Shown here piece after piece: positions 9,649-17,754 of a stretch of DNA of 52,258 nucleotides. Every line of letters begins with the position of its first letter. Position 1 is the first letter of the stretch. The notes under the pieces are model-generated. The model had not been told where the DNA came from. It did not search any database and worked only from the letters and a program-made list of their open reading frames with translations. The translations under genes were made by a program, and so were the position numbers. This stretch comes from an uncultured Campylobacter sp. (GTDB taxonomy: Bacteria > Campylobacterota > Campylobacteria > Campylobacterales > Campylobacteraceae): contig NZ_CALIMS010000024.1 in NCBI RefSeq assembly GCF_938045345.1, positions 1-52,258 on the forward strand. Direction: 5' to 3'.

Positions 9649-10446
9649 ATGATTATAGATACACATTGCCATTTAGACGATGCTAGTTTCGACGCTGATT
9701 TGGACGCGGTGATTGAGCGCGCCACGATTGCAGGCGTGCGCAGCATCATCATTCCCGGTGCCGATGTAGCAGACCTAGATAAGGCATGTAAAATTTCGCA
9801 TGCACGGGATAATGTGTATTTTGCCGTAGGGGTGCATCCATACGAGATAGATTCTTTCGATATGGAGGTGCTGAAGCGGTATGCTGACGATCCCAAATGC
9901 GTGGGCGTTGGCGAATGCGGTCTTGATTACTTCAGACTTAAGCAGCAAGAGAGCAAGGAAACCAAAGCCTTAGAAATCTCCCGCCAAAAAGACGCCTTCA
10001 TCTCACAAATCGATCTAGCAACACAACTTCAAAAACCACTTATAGTCCATATCCGAGAAGCAAACGAAGATAGCTTCGGAATTCTAAAAGATCGTGCCGG
10101 CGATTTATGCGGCGGTGTTTTGCACTGCTTCAATGCCAGCAAGCTTTTGCTAGGTCTTAGCGAATACGGATTTTACTTCGGTATCGGCGGAGTTTTGACA
10201 TTCAAAAATGCAAAAAACTTAGCTGAGATCTTACCGCAAATTCCGCAAGAGCGCCTTTTAATCGAGACGGATGCACCATATCTAACCCCGCATCCGCATC
10301 GCGGCGAGCGCAATGAGCCTGCATTTACGAGACTCGTGGTAGAAAAAGTCGCGGAAATTTTAAGCCTAAGCGTAGAAGAGGTCGAAGCAATAACGACTCA
10401 AAACGCCTGTAGGCTTTTTGGCGATAAAATCAAAGGAGAGATATGA
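9649..10446 (+). CDS. tatD: TatD family metal-dependent hydrolase
   Basis: Metal-dependent hydrolase of the amidohydrolase superfamily; relatives are 3'-5' DNA exonucleases or deoxyribonucleases. The N-terminal metal motif DTHCHLDD, the GECGLDY segment carrying a metal Glu, VIVHIRE-type PLIVHIREA, VLHCFN and the final ETDAPYLTP are all present. I prefer the ATG at 9649 over the GTG at 9640, because the protein then begins MIIDTHCHLD and a GTGAG stretch precedes it. Its stop overlaps the next gene's ATG (ATGA), suggesting coupling. Confidence 0.9.
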   Translation: MIIDTHCHLDDASFDADLDAVIERATIAGVRSIIIPGADVADLDKACKISHARDNVYFAVGVHPYEIDSFDMEVLKRYADDPKCVGVGECGLDYFRLKQQESKETKALEISRQKDAFISQIDLATQLQKPLIVHIREANEDSFGILKDRAGDLCGGVLHCFNASKLLLGLSEYGFYFGIGGVLTFKNAKNLAEILPQIPQERLLIETDAPYLTPHPHRGERNEPAFTRLVVEKVAEILSLSVEEVEAITTQNACRLFGDKIKGEI

Positions 10447-11441
10447 AAGCCATAAAATTTATACTGCTAGCCCTACTTTTAGTGGGCGAAGCGTTTGCGA
10501 GCCAGCCCGGTCTGATGCGCGCAAATCACGACTATATTTTAAATCAATTCGGCATCGAAAATAACGAATCGAGCAAAAACGTAGTCGCGGGCATATTCCG
10601 TGCGATCAATGCAAGCGATCGCAAGCAGTTTAAGCATATCGTGACTTCGCAGTCGCACAATGCCTACTTAGTCAAATCCGAGGTCGATAACATCGAAGCT
10701 CCGGAATTCTTATTGTATTTGGCAATGGTAGAATCTCATCTTAAAAACACCGTAACTTCGGGCGCTAGCGCAGGTGGTATGTGGCAGCTGATGCCGGCAA
10801 CTGCGAAAAATTTCGGTCTTAGAGTAGATAGCGCCGTAGATGAGCGTCGCGATCCCGCAGCCTCTACGGATGCTGCGTTTTCGTATATTTTGCATCTGAA
10901 GCAAAATTTTGGCAAGTGGTATTTAGCGCTAATGGCGTATAATTGTGGCGATCAAAAGCTTAAAAATGCGATTGCAGCTACTGGCAGCGATGATCTGGAT
11001 CGCTTGCTAAAAAGTCCCGCACTTCCTAATGAGACTAAGAATTTTATCAAGCGCATTATTAAATACGCTTACATTGCTCAAAATGAAAATATGCGTAAAA
11101 TTCTGCTTTTTGAAAGCGAGCCGTGGGGGCTAAAGCGTATCGCAGTAGCTCCGGGCACAAAGCTAAGCGCGGTTGCAAAACAGATCGGAATTTCGCCGTC
11201 ACAAATGCAGGATTACAACGCGCATATTAAAAACGGAATTTCGCCGCTTAACGGCAAGTACTTTTTTTATATCCCACAAAGCAAATATGCAGAATTTGTC
11301 GTAAATCAAGGCGCGTTTCAAGCGTATGAACCACGTCTGAAACAGTGCAAGCCAGGACGCGTGTTAGCAGGTTTGGCGAACGAGCTTAGCCTCAAAGACA
11401 AAAACGAAATAGCGCTAAATAATATAAAATTCAACAAATAA
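10443..11441 (+). CDS. MltD-type membrane-bound lytic murein transglycosylase
   Basis: Exported enzyme that cleaves peptidoglycan glycan strands. Residues 1-20 form a signal peptide. The SLT (family 1) domain covers about residues 80-185: the catalytic Glu lies in YLAMVESHL, followed by SGASAGGMWQLMPATA and the MAYNCGD motif. A LysM-like segment follows (about 235-280, PGTKLSAVAKQIGISPSQM...YN), which would bind the wall. It overlaps tatD by four bases and is followed by rlpA after 13 bases, so two peptidoglycan-remodelling enzymes are made together. Confidence 0.88.
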   Translation: MKAIKFILLALLLVGEAFASQPGLMRANHDYILNQFGIENNESSKNVVAGIFRAINASDRKQFKHIVTSQSHNAYLVKSEVDNIEAPEFLLYLAMVESHLKNTVTSGASAGGMWQLMPATAKNFGLRVDSAVDERRDPAASTDAAFSYILHLKQNFGKWYLALMAYNCGDQKLKNAIAATGSDDLDRLLKSPALPNETKNFIKRIIKYAYIAQNENMRKILLFESEPWGLKRIAVAPGTKLSAVAKQIGISPSQMQDYNAHIKNGISPLNGKYFFYIPQSKYAEFVVNQGAFQAYEPRLKQCKPGRVLAGLANELSLKDKNEIALNNIKFNK

Positions 11442-11454
11442 GATCGGATCGCAG

Positions 11455-12210
11455 GTGTCGTACCAGAAAATCGCTCTTTTTAGTGCGCTTTTTGCGCTGA
11501 TTCTTGCCGGTTGCTCGTTTCGCACCGCACCGTCGTCTAGATCGTCTGCGGGCGGTGCGGGCAAGATCGGCAAAAACTCTCCTGCCACCATGCGCCCTTA
11601 TAAAATCAACGGCAAAACCTACTATCCAGAGCAAGTAAGCGTCGGTGACACTCAAATCGGCATCGCCAGCTGGTATGGGCCGAATTTTCATGGTAAATAC
11701 ACCTCAAACGGCGAAATTTACGATATGAATGGCATGACCGCCGCGCACAAAACCTATCCAATGAATACTATGGTAAAGGTCACGAATCGCGACACCGGCG
11801 CTACTGCAACCGTGCGCATCAACGATCGCGGCCCATTCGTGGATGGTCGCATCATCGATCTTAGCAAAACAGCTGCCAATTTAGTAGGCGTATTTGCCAA
11901 AGGTACGGCGCCTGTAAAGCTCGAAGTAGTGGGTTTTTATGGGCGCACTATTGCTAAAGGCTCGCCGAAAGCAACCATCGTCGGCGGAAATTTTATGGTG
12001 CAAATCGGTGCGTTTAGAAACAGAAGTGGCGCACAAATTTATCAGCGCGATTACCACGGCACAGCGGGATATCCTGCGATCATCAAAGAATTTAGCATAG
12101 ATGGCGCGCCGATTTATCGCGTCTTTTTAAGTGGATTTAAGAGTGAGGATGAGGCGAGAGATTTCGCGCATAATGGCAAGTTTACTGGAGCTTTCATCGT
12201 AAGGGAGTAG
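11455..12210 (+). CDS. rlpA: Septal ring lytic transglycosylase RlpA, lipoprotein
   Basis: Lipoprotein of 251 residues that cleaves denuded peptidoglycan and acts at the division site in relatives. The start is a GTG. A lipobox LAGC puts the lipidated Cys at residue 20. The double-psi beta-barrel RlpA domain (about 65-165) has IGIASWYGPNFHGKYTSNGE, the catalytic-Asp region RINDRGPF and GRIIDLSKTAA. A SPOR domain lies at the C-terminus (FMVQIGAFRNRSGAQ to the end), which binds denuded glycan. It directly follows the SLT-domain gene. Confidence 0.93.
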   Translation: MSYQKIALFSALFALILAGCSFRTAPSSRSSAGGAGKIGKNSPATMRPYKINGKTYYPEQVSVGDTQIGIASWYGPNFHGKYTSNGEIYDMNGMTAAHKTYPMNTMVKVTNRDTGATATVRINDRGPFVDGRIIDLSKTAANLVGVFAKGTAPVKLEVVGFYGRTIAKGSPKATIVGGNFMVQIGAFRNRSGAQIYQRDYHGTAGYPAIIKEFSIDGAPIYRVFLSGFKSEDEARDFAHNGKFTGAFIVRE

Positions 12211-12323
12211 CAGTTTTATTTGACGGCTTTTACTTTCGTTTTTTTGCTTGATAAGGGCTTTGTTAAATTTATTTGTGAGCTACTTGCAGTAAAATTTCCC
12301 GTCATCTAATAGTTATCTGCTTT

Positions 12324-12416
12324 AGCTGCGGCGAAGTGCGAACTACTTGCAAGCTATTCGTAGCAAAAAGTGCGCCTGCCCGCTTGAGCTTTGTTTTTTA
12401 ATAGGACGCCGCAGCT
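12324..12416. repeat. Perfect 10-bp inverted repeat around 73 bases, in a gene-free stretch
   Basis: AGCTGCGGCG at 12324-12333 is the exact complement of 12407-12416. The stretch from the end of rlpA (12210) to 12447 holds no gene that I can see. It also contains two similar words, CTACTTGCAG and CTACTTGCAA. The repeat could bound a small element or a folded transcript, or be chance. Confidence 0.35.
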
Positions 12417-12447
12417 GATAAAATTTTATATTGCTAGGGGATAAAGC

Positions 12448-12683
12448 ATGCAAAAATATCCGGAAGTTTATAGTTTAGAAAAGAGTTTGGCTATACTTGA
12501 CAAATATAAAGACGAGCTGAGCGTAGAACAATACGAGCAAAACGATCTATCATCTGCAACCACGCGATAGAGGGTATGTTTGCAAACGAGCAAGATATAA
12601 TCGATCTTATCAAGGTCGATAAGGGAGAAAAAACGCCCGATGAGATAATAAACGAATATAAAAAAGAGTGGGGCGTTTTATAG
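12448..12683 (+). pseudogene. Frameshifted VbhA-like antitoxin remnant
   Basis: An ATG at 12448 opens a 40-codon frame (start MQKYPEVYSLEK) that ends at 12570. In another frame, from about 12543 to the TAG at 12681-12683, the sequence continues as a sensible protein: AIEGMFANEQDI, then DKGEKTPDEIINEYKKEW. Together they make one small protein of about 77 residues split by a one-base shift near 12540. The C-terminal half resembles VbhA-type antitoxins of Fic toxins, which carry an E-G core and a G...DE.I..Y tail. The usual Ser/Thr four residues before the Glu is Asn here. No Fic gene lies next to it. The family call is tentative; the shift is seen directly. Confidence 0.4.
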
Positions 12684-12757
12684 CGCAGTAGAAAATATTA
12701 AATTTGGATGGCGAAATATCAGAGGTATTTTGACGCAGCTCATCGTCTGCTTGAATT

Positions 12758-13243
12758 TTAATCGTGCAGAAAAGTTACAACTTCATGCTCTTTTGGTAAA
12801 TTCTCTCTACCTCTAATACCGCGATTACCATATTCCGTTAGAGCTTCCTTTAAAATTTTATAAAGCTCGTCCAATGGAATTCCGTCAATACTAGAATTTA
12901 TATTTTCTAGCTTATATTTGATAAAAAATGGATTATCGACTAGCATTTTACTTGTGGTTTCGTCATAAATTCGCCTTATATCAAGCTCGATATTTTTATC
13001 TTTATAATGAAGCAACCAAATATCTTCACCCTTGTAGCCATCTCGCGGATCCGGCATAGATGCCAAACATACATGAATAAGCCAAGCATCTCTTTGCCTA
13101 TCGATAACCCAATTCATCCAATCGGTATCATTATCCTGGATTGGGTATGTGTAATTGTGTTTCATCAGTAGCTCGTTCATATTGCTTAAAATATCATATT
13201 GCTTCAAGTCCTCTTTCGAAATATATTCTGCTACAAACGCCAT
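12758..13243 (-). CDS. Hypothetical protein, 161 aa
   Basis: I do not recognise this protein. It starts at an ATG with a strong AAGGAGGG site four bases before it, so it is a real gene. It is soluble, with no signal peptide or membrane segment, acidic and rich in aromatic residues (DNDTDWMNWVID, EDIWLLHYKD). That look is common among immunity proteins of polymorphic toxins, but this is only an impression. It is AT-richer than the housekeeping genes. It lies beside another unknown minus-strand gene and the antitoxin remnant, in what seems a small accessory islet between rlpA and the YihY gene. Confidence 0.65.
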   Translation of the reverse strand: MAFVAEYISKEDLKQYDILSNMNELLMKHNYTYPIQDNDTDWMNWVIDRQRDAWLIHVCLASMPDPRDGYKGEDIWLLHYKDKNIELDIRRIYDETTSKMLVDNPFFIKYKLENINSSIDGIPLDELYKILKEALTEYGNRGIRGRENLPKEHEVVTFLHD

Positions 13244-13276
13244 CTAGCCCTCCTTGAGAAATTCTATAATTTAAAT

Positions 13277-13903
13277 TTAATCACTCGTATACAGACCGAA
13301 CAAAGACGAGAGCTCAAATTTAACGTCTTTGTCGCTCAACAATTTATTATTCGGCACTGCAATAATGCCCGATTTAAACCTATACAATATATACTTTTTA
13401 AATTTAAATCCGTTGAGCGCCAAGAAAATGAAATGATGTAGCATGGTGATTAAAAAGAATATTGGACTTACCAAATACCTAACCATTCTCTTTCTCCTAT
13501 TTTTTATATCTTTGATCCATATATTCACGTCTTGCTCATTGTATGGTATCAACGCCCAAGTTACCGATACTAGATCATCTTTTTGCATAATTTCGGTCTT
13601 AAATTTCATATGTTCGTCTATATGGTCGAATGAAATTTTATCATCATAAAATTTTGTAAAAAACTTATTACAAAATTCTTGATAGGCTATTTTTATCTCC
13701 CAAAAAATACTAAATAAAATTCCGAAAATCCCTAGCGTTAATGACGCCCTTCTCATCATCTCTTTATGCTGATCCAGCTCCGGCGTTAAATTTAGCAAGA
13801 CAAAAGACAAGAATATAAGCACGCCCATGATTTTATTTGATATAGTAAGCCTAAAAAAGTAGTCGTTTTCTATGATTATCGGCTCTTTGTCGAAGTCTTT
13901 CAT
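13277..13903 (-). CDS. Hypothetical membrane protein, 208 aa
   Basis: No family recognised. The frame begins further upstream (13984), but the ATG at 13903 has GGGGGA six bases before it, and the protein then starts MKDFDKEPIIIEND. Two hydrophobic segments lie near the N-terminus (MGVLIFLSFVLLNL and LTLGIFGILFSIF). Another follows a basic stretch (about 145-165, YLVSPIFFLITMLHHFIFLAL). The middle is a soluble domain facing one side. It ends 33 bases before the 161-aa gene downstream, so the pair may be co-transcribed. Confidence 0.6.
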   Translation of the reverse strand: MKDFDKEPIIIENDYFFRLTISNKIMGVLIFLSFVLLNLTPELDQHKEMMRRASLTLGIFGILFSIFWEIKIAYQEFCNKFFTKFYDDKISFDHIDEHMKFKTEIMQKDDLVSVTWALIPYNEQDVNIWIKDIKNRRKRMVRYLVSPIFFLITMLHHFIFLALNGFKFKKYILYRFKSGIIAVPNNKLLSDKDVKFELSSLFGLYTSD

Positions 13904-14152
13904 AATATCCCCCTGTTTTAAAATCGCGCATAATTTTATCTTAACGGCGCTTTGCGAGGGATTAAAATTCCAGCCTTGCCGCACCTCATTAAATTTTTAA
14001 AATTATATTTCTTATGCATATGCCGATTATTCAAAGACAAACTTCCCGCCCGTTTTCGATAGAATTTTAAAATTTCGATTTAAATTTCTAGCCCATGCAG
14101 AAAATGCGCTTTAATCCAAAAAGCATAGAAAAACGCAGCCTTGCACAGAAAT

Positions 14153-14986
14153 TCAGGCACTTTGGCGCTCGTCGCCTCTTTTAAATTTAGCGTCCAAAAA
14201 TACGCAGAATTTCACGCCGTATAGGTAGAAAATCCAGCTTATGTAGATCCACAGAAAGAAAAATAGCGCGACCGAAAACGAGCCGTAGATGCTAAGATAG
14301 GTTTTGTTATAAAAGACGTATTGCGCAAAAACCAGTCTTGAAAGCCACCATAAAATCGATGCTACGAGCGATGAGGCAAGCACCGCTTTTGCGCGGATCT
14401 CTCGGTTGATCGCCGTAGCATAAGTAATCGCAAAGATCCCCCAAACGATTAAGTAGGGTAGAATTTTAAGCAAATTTATCCAGCTCGTAAACTCGGTTTT
14501 ATTTAGTAGCTCCTGGAGCTCGCCGCTGATATAAAACGACGCTCCAAGCCCCACAGGAGCGAGCGTCATCAGCGTCCAGTAGGTGCTTAGGCTCTTAAAA
14601 AAGCTTCGCTCGGGCGAATGCGAAATGCGCGCAATTATCGCTTCAAAGTCCCCGAAAAACAGCACCGACGTAACTAACACTGCGCAAAAGCCGGTTACGC
14701 CAAGGCTTAGCCCGTTTGCCATAAATTCCTCGATATAGTGTGCCATGCTCGCTTGATTTGCAGGCAGGAAGTTTGAAAAGATAAAGCCCATAATCTTATC
14801 GTAGTAGCCTTTGAAGCTTGGTAGCTGCATAAAGACGCTAAGCGAGACCATCAGCACCGGCAGTAGCGCCAAAATCGTGTGAAAGCTAAGACTTGATGCA
14901 TGGTGCATGAGCTCGGTATCGTAGAGGCGGAAGAAATTTTTGAGTCGGTTTTGCACTTGCATAAGCGCGGGTATTAGTTTTTTCAT
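14153..14986 (-). CDS. YihY/BrkB (UPF0761) family inner membrane protein
   Basis: Integral membrane protein of 277 residues with about six membrane helices. Its N-terminal region HHASSLSFHTILALLPVL matches the YihY/BrkB family, in which a polar A.sL.f...lal.P pattern leads the first helix. The later segments PYLIVWGIFAITYA and SIYGSFSVALFFFLWIYISW are also typical. The family was once called ribonuclease BN or BrkB by mistake, and its real role is unsettled. It stands alone, divergent from the siderophore receptor. Confidence 0.88.
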   Translation of the reverse strand: MKKLIPALMQVQNRLKNFFRLYDTELMHHASSLSFHTILALLPVLMVSLSVFMQLPSFKGYYDKIMGFIFSNFLPANQASMAHYIEEFMANGLSLGVTGFCAVLVTSVLFFGDFEAIIARISHSPERSFFKSLSTYWTLMTLAPVGLGASFYISGELQELLNKTEFTSWINLLKILPYLIVWGIFAITYATAINREIRAKAVLASSLVASILWWLSRLVFAQYVFYNKTYLSIYGSFSVALFFFLWIYISWIFYLYGVKFCVFLDAKFKRGDERQSA

Positions 14987-15194
14987 ACGGGTGATTTTAC
15001 ATTAAAATTTTAGAATTTCATATAAATTTGCGCAATTTTTCTTTTGTATCGCGGTATATCGTCTATGAAATTTAAAGCTAAAAAATGCGACTACAAATAT
15101 ATAAATTTATATCTCGAATTTAGTCTAAATTTAGGAAAATTTTTCTAATATGCCGAAAAATAATATTAAATACATCCATAACGAAAGGAAAATA

Positions 15195-17462
15195 ATGGAA
15201 CGAAGGAAAACGATGAAATTTAAAATTTCATTAGCGGCATGTATGTGCCTACTATGCAGCAGTTTGGCTGCAGCGCAAAGTGGCGGTAATTCTGCGCCTG
15301 AAAAGTCGCAGAATATGGGCGTAATCGAGGTAAATTCCGTCGGCGATAATATCAGCGAGAGCGGTATCGACGAGGGCTTTTTGAGCAAAAACGTGCAACA
15401 AGGCCTGCTTGCGGGCAAGCGCGCACTTGATCTTCCCTATCAGATCAACACGATCAGTAAGGAGATCATAAATCACCAAGGCGTCACCGGCTACGAGGAG
15501 GCGGTCAAATACTTCCCCTCCGCGCAGATTCAGATGCGCGGCGGCGCTACGGTCGGACGCCCGCAGACACGCGGCTTTGAAGGCAGCGTCGTAGGCAACA
15601 GCTTCTGGGACGGCTTTTATACGGTTTCGACGACGGCGATTCCGATGGCGATGTTTGAGAGCTTTCAGGTGCAAAACGGCGTCGCAGGCTCGCTCTACGG
15701 CGCACAAAACCCGGTTGGCATTTTCAGCTACACGCGCAAGCGCCCGGTAAAAGATCAATACATAATTTGGAGCGATTATATGTCGCGAAGCAACCTAGGT
15801 CTTGGTCTTGATCTATCCGATAAATTTGAAAAATTCGGCTACCGCGCGGTATTTTACGGATCAAACGGCGACAGACAGCCAAAGGGTTCAAATTTACAGC
15901 GCCGCTTAGCCAGCGTCACGATGGAATTTTATCCGACGGGCGATCTAACGTTTGAAACCGCAGCGAGCTATTACGAGCACAATACCAAGGGCTTTGCAGG
16001 GCAGTTTGCTCTGGGCGTGCGAGACGGCAAGATCGTAGACGGCATGGAGCTTCCAAAGGCGGTGGATTCCTCAAAACGCGGTCTTGGGCAGAGCTTTGGA
16101 GGAATGCATCTAAAAACCACTACCGCAAGCGCGAAATTTAAATACTCACCGACGGATAGGCTATATTTCGAGGGCGGCTTTCAGTTTCAGCGTGCCGATC
16201 GTGATACTCACGGCGTCGTAAACTACATCTTGCCTAGCACGCATCCGCAATATACGAAGCCGGGTGATTATTATACTCAACACAGCGGCGGTGCTACGGC
16301 GGCATATAGATTTGACCTACCGAGCGGCTATCTCAAGGCAAACACGCAGTTTAATACGGGCGATATTGAGCATGATCTTAGCGTACAGACCAACGGATAC
16401 CACTGGACGCAGGATAGATATAAAAACGCGAGCACCAACTACACCTCGCCTACCATCGGCAATATCTACGATCCTAAAATTCTAAATTACACCGGTGCTA
16501 AGCGCGGAAGCGGGCTATATCACTACGCTGTTTTGGATATGTATAACGTCTCGGTGCTAGATGATATCACGATAAACGATAAATTTGACGTGATGTTGAG
16601 CGCATCTAAGGCGTGGATGAGGCAGGAATCCTACAATACCCGCCAACAAAGACTTGTTAAAGCCTACAGCGATTCGGGCTATAGTTGGGCGGGCAGCTTG
16701 ATCTTTCATCCGATAGAGGATGCCAGCATCTATTACACCTACGCAGATAGCTTACAGCAGGGCTCTACCTATGTTTATAAGAGTGGCCCGCATAACGGCG
16801 AGGTCGCCTCTACATCTCCGTATCGCTCCAAGCAGCACGAGATCGGCGCTAAAATTCGCGTAGCCGATATGATCGATTTTAGCGTAGCGTATTTCGATAT
16901 CCGCAGACCTATCGCGTATCTAAATAGCTCTACGGGGATTTATGGCATAAACGGCGAGCAGCGCAACCGCGGATTTGAGTTTATGAGCGGCGGACGAATT
17001 ACGCAAAATTTAAGCGTGCTGGGCGGCTTTACCTACATCGATCCAAAGATGCATAACGTAAGCATCGCGGGTGCTAACCGCAAGGTCGCAAACGGCATCC
17101 CTAAGCTCAACGCAAATTTGATGTTTGATTACGTGATCCCGGGCACCGATAAGCTTGCGATCAGTACGAATTTCCACTACACCGGCAAGATGTATCTAGA
17201 CGATCTAAATACCCAGCACACGCCTAGCTTTTTCGTTACCGATCTTGGTATCAGATATACGAGCGAGCATCTTTTGGGCGATAAGACCACGCTGCGCTTC
17301 AACGTAAATAACGTATTTAATAAAAAATACTGGGCGGGAATGTATCCTGCGAGTGCTGACGGTGCGGGCGGACTTAACGTAACTAGCGTACTAGGCTCGG
17401 CAAACGGCGTAACGCTGGGCGAGAGCAGAAGCTTTATGCTCTCTGCGGAGGTGAAATTTTAA
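15195..17462 (+). CDS. TonB-dependent siderophore receptor
   Basis: Outer-membrane receptor for ferric siderophore uptake, intact here at about 755 residues. A signal peptide ends near AAAQ. The plug follows: INTISKEIINHQGV, the MRGG..GRPQTRGF segment, and the FESFQVQNGVAGSLYG region that closes the plug. The 22-strand barrel ends with a C-terminal KF, with NNVFNKKYWAG near the end as in the family. I take the ATG at 15195 (AAAGGA seven bases before); an ATG at 15213 also has a good site. The substrate cannot be told. Two hairpins follow the gene. Iron control is likely from the family, but I see no clear Fur box. Confidence 0.9.
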   Translation: MERRKTMKFKISLAACMCLLCSSLAAAQSGGNSAPEKSQNMGVIEVNSVGDNISESGIDEGFLSKNVQQGLLAGKRALDLPYQINTISKEIINHQGVTGYEEAVKYFPSAQIQMRGGATVGRPQTRGFEGSVVGNSFWDGFYTVSTTAIPMAMFESFQVQNGVAGSLYGAQNPVGIFSYTRKRPVKDQYIIWSDYMSRSNLGLGLDLSDKFEKFGYRAVFYGSNGDRQPKGSNLQRRLASVTMEFYPTGDLTFETAASYYEHNTKGFAGQFALGVRDGKIVDGMELPKAVDSSKRGLGQSFGGMHLKTTTASAKFKYSPTDRLYFEGGFQFQRADRDTHGVVNYILPSTHPQYTKPGDYYTQHSGGATAAYRFDLPSGYLKANTQFNTGDIEHDLSVQTNGYHWTQDRYKNASTNYTSPTIGNIYDPKILNYTGAKRGSGLYHYAVLDMYNVSVLDDITINDKFDVMLSASKAWMRQESYNTRQQRLVKAYSDSGYSWAGSLIFHPIEDASIYYTYADSLQQGSTYVYKSGPHNGEVASTSPYRSKQHEIGAKIRVADMIDFSVAYFDIRRPIAYLNSSTGIYGINGEQRNRGFEFMSGGRITQNLSVLGGFTYIDPKMHNVSIAGANRKVANGIPKLNANLMFDYVIPGTDKLAISTNFHYTGKMYLDDLNTQHTPSFFVTDLGIRYTSEHLLGDKTTLRFNVNNVFNKKYWAGMYPASADGAGGLNVTSVLGSANGVTLGESRSFMLSAEVKF

Positions 17463-17491
17463 AATCTAGCGGGTTTAAAATTTCTACTTCG

Positions 17492-17516
17492 GCGGCGCGA
17501 ATGGTTATAGCGCCGC
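17492..17516 (+). terminator. Rho-independent terminator after the siderophore receptor
   Basis: Seven-base perfect arms GCGGCGC / GCGCCGC with an 11-base loop, followed at once by TTTT. It lies 30 bases past the receptor stop. Confidence 0.7.
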
Positions 17517-17565
17517 TTTTAAATTTATGAAATTTTATCGCCCTAAGCGGCGAGATTAAATTTAA

Positions 17566-17604
17566 CGAGGCTTGGTTTTAATTCATTTTAAAATTTAAGC
17601 CTCG
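17566..17604. terminator. Second hairpin in the same gap
   Basis: Eight-base arms CGAGGCTT / AAGCCTCG, a 23-base AT-rich loop, and CTTTT after it. It may be a backup terminator. The rest of the 292-base gap is AAATTT-rich and shows no gene. Confidence 0.4.
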
Positions 17605-17721
17605 CTTTTGGAATTTTAAACCTTGATTTTAAAATTTCGATCTTAAAATTTTAAGTCGCCGCGCCTCAGCTTGCCTGCAAAAATTTATCCGCGCGCGGTT
17701 TAAAATTTAGCCGTTTTTGGT

Positions 17722-17727
17722 TATAAT
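17722..17727 (+). promoter_or_regulatory. -10 box TATAAT upstream of the TrkA-like gene
   Basis: GGTTATAATCTTTGC gives a perfect TATAAT 27 bases before the ATG at 17755. GGAG near 17747 is the ribosome site. Confidence 0.6.
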
Positions 17728-17754
17728 CTTTGCAAAACCACGAAACGGAGAGCA

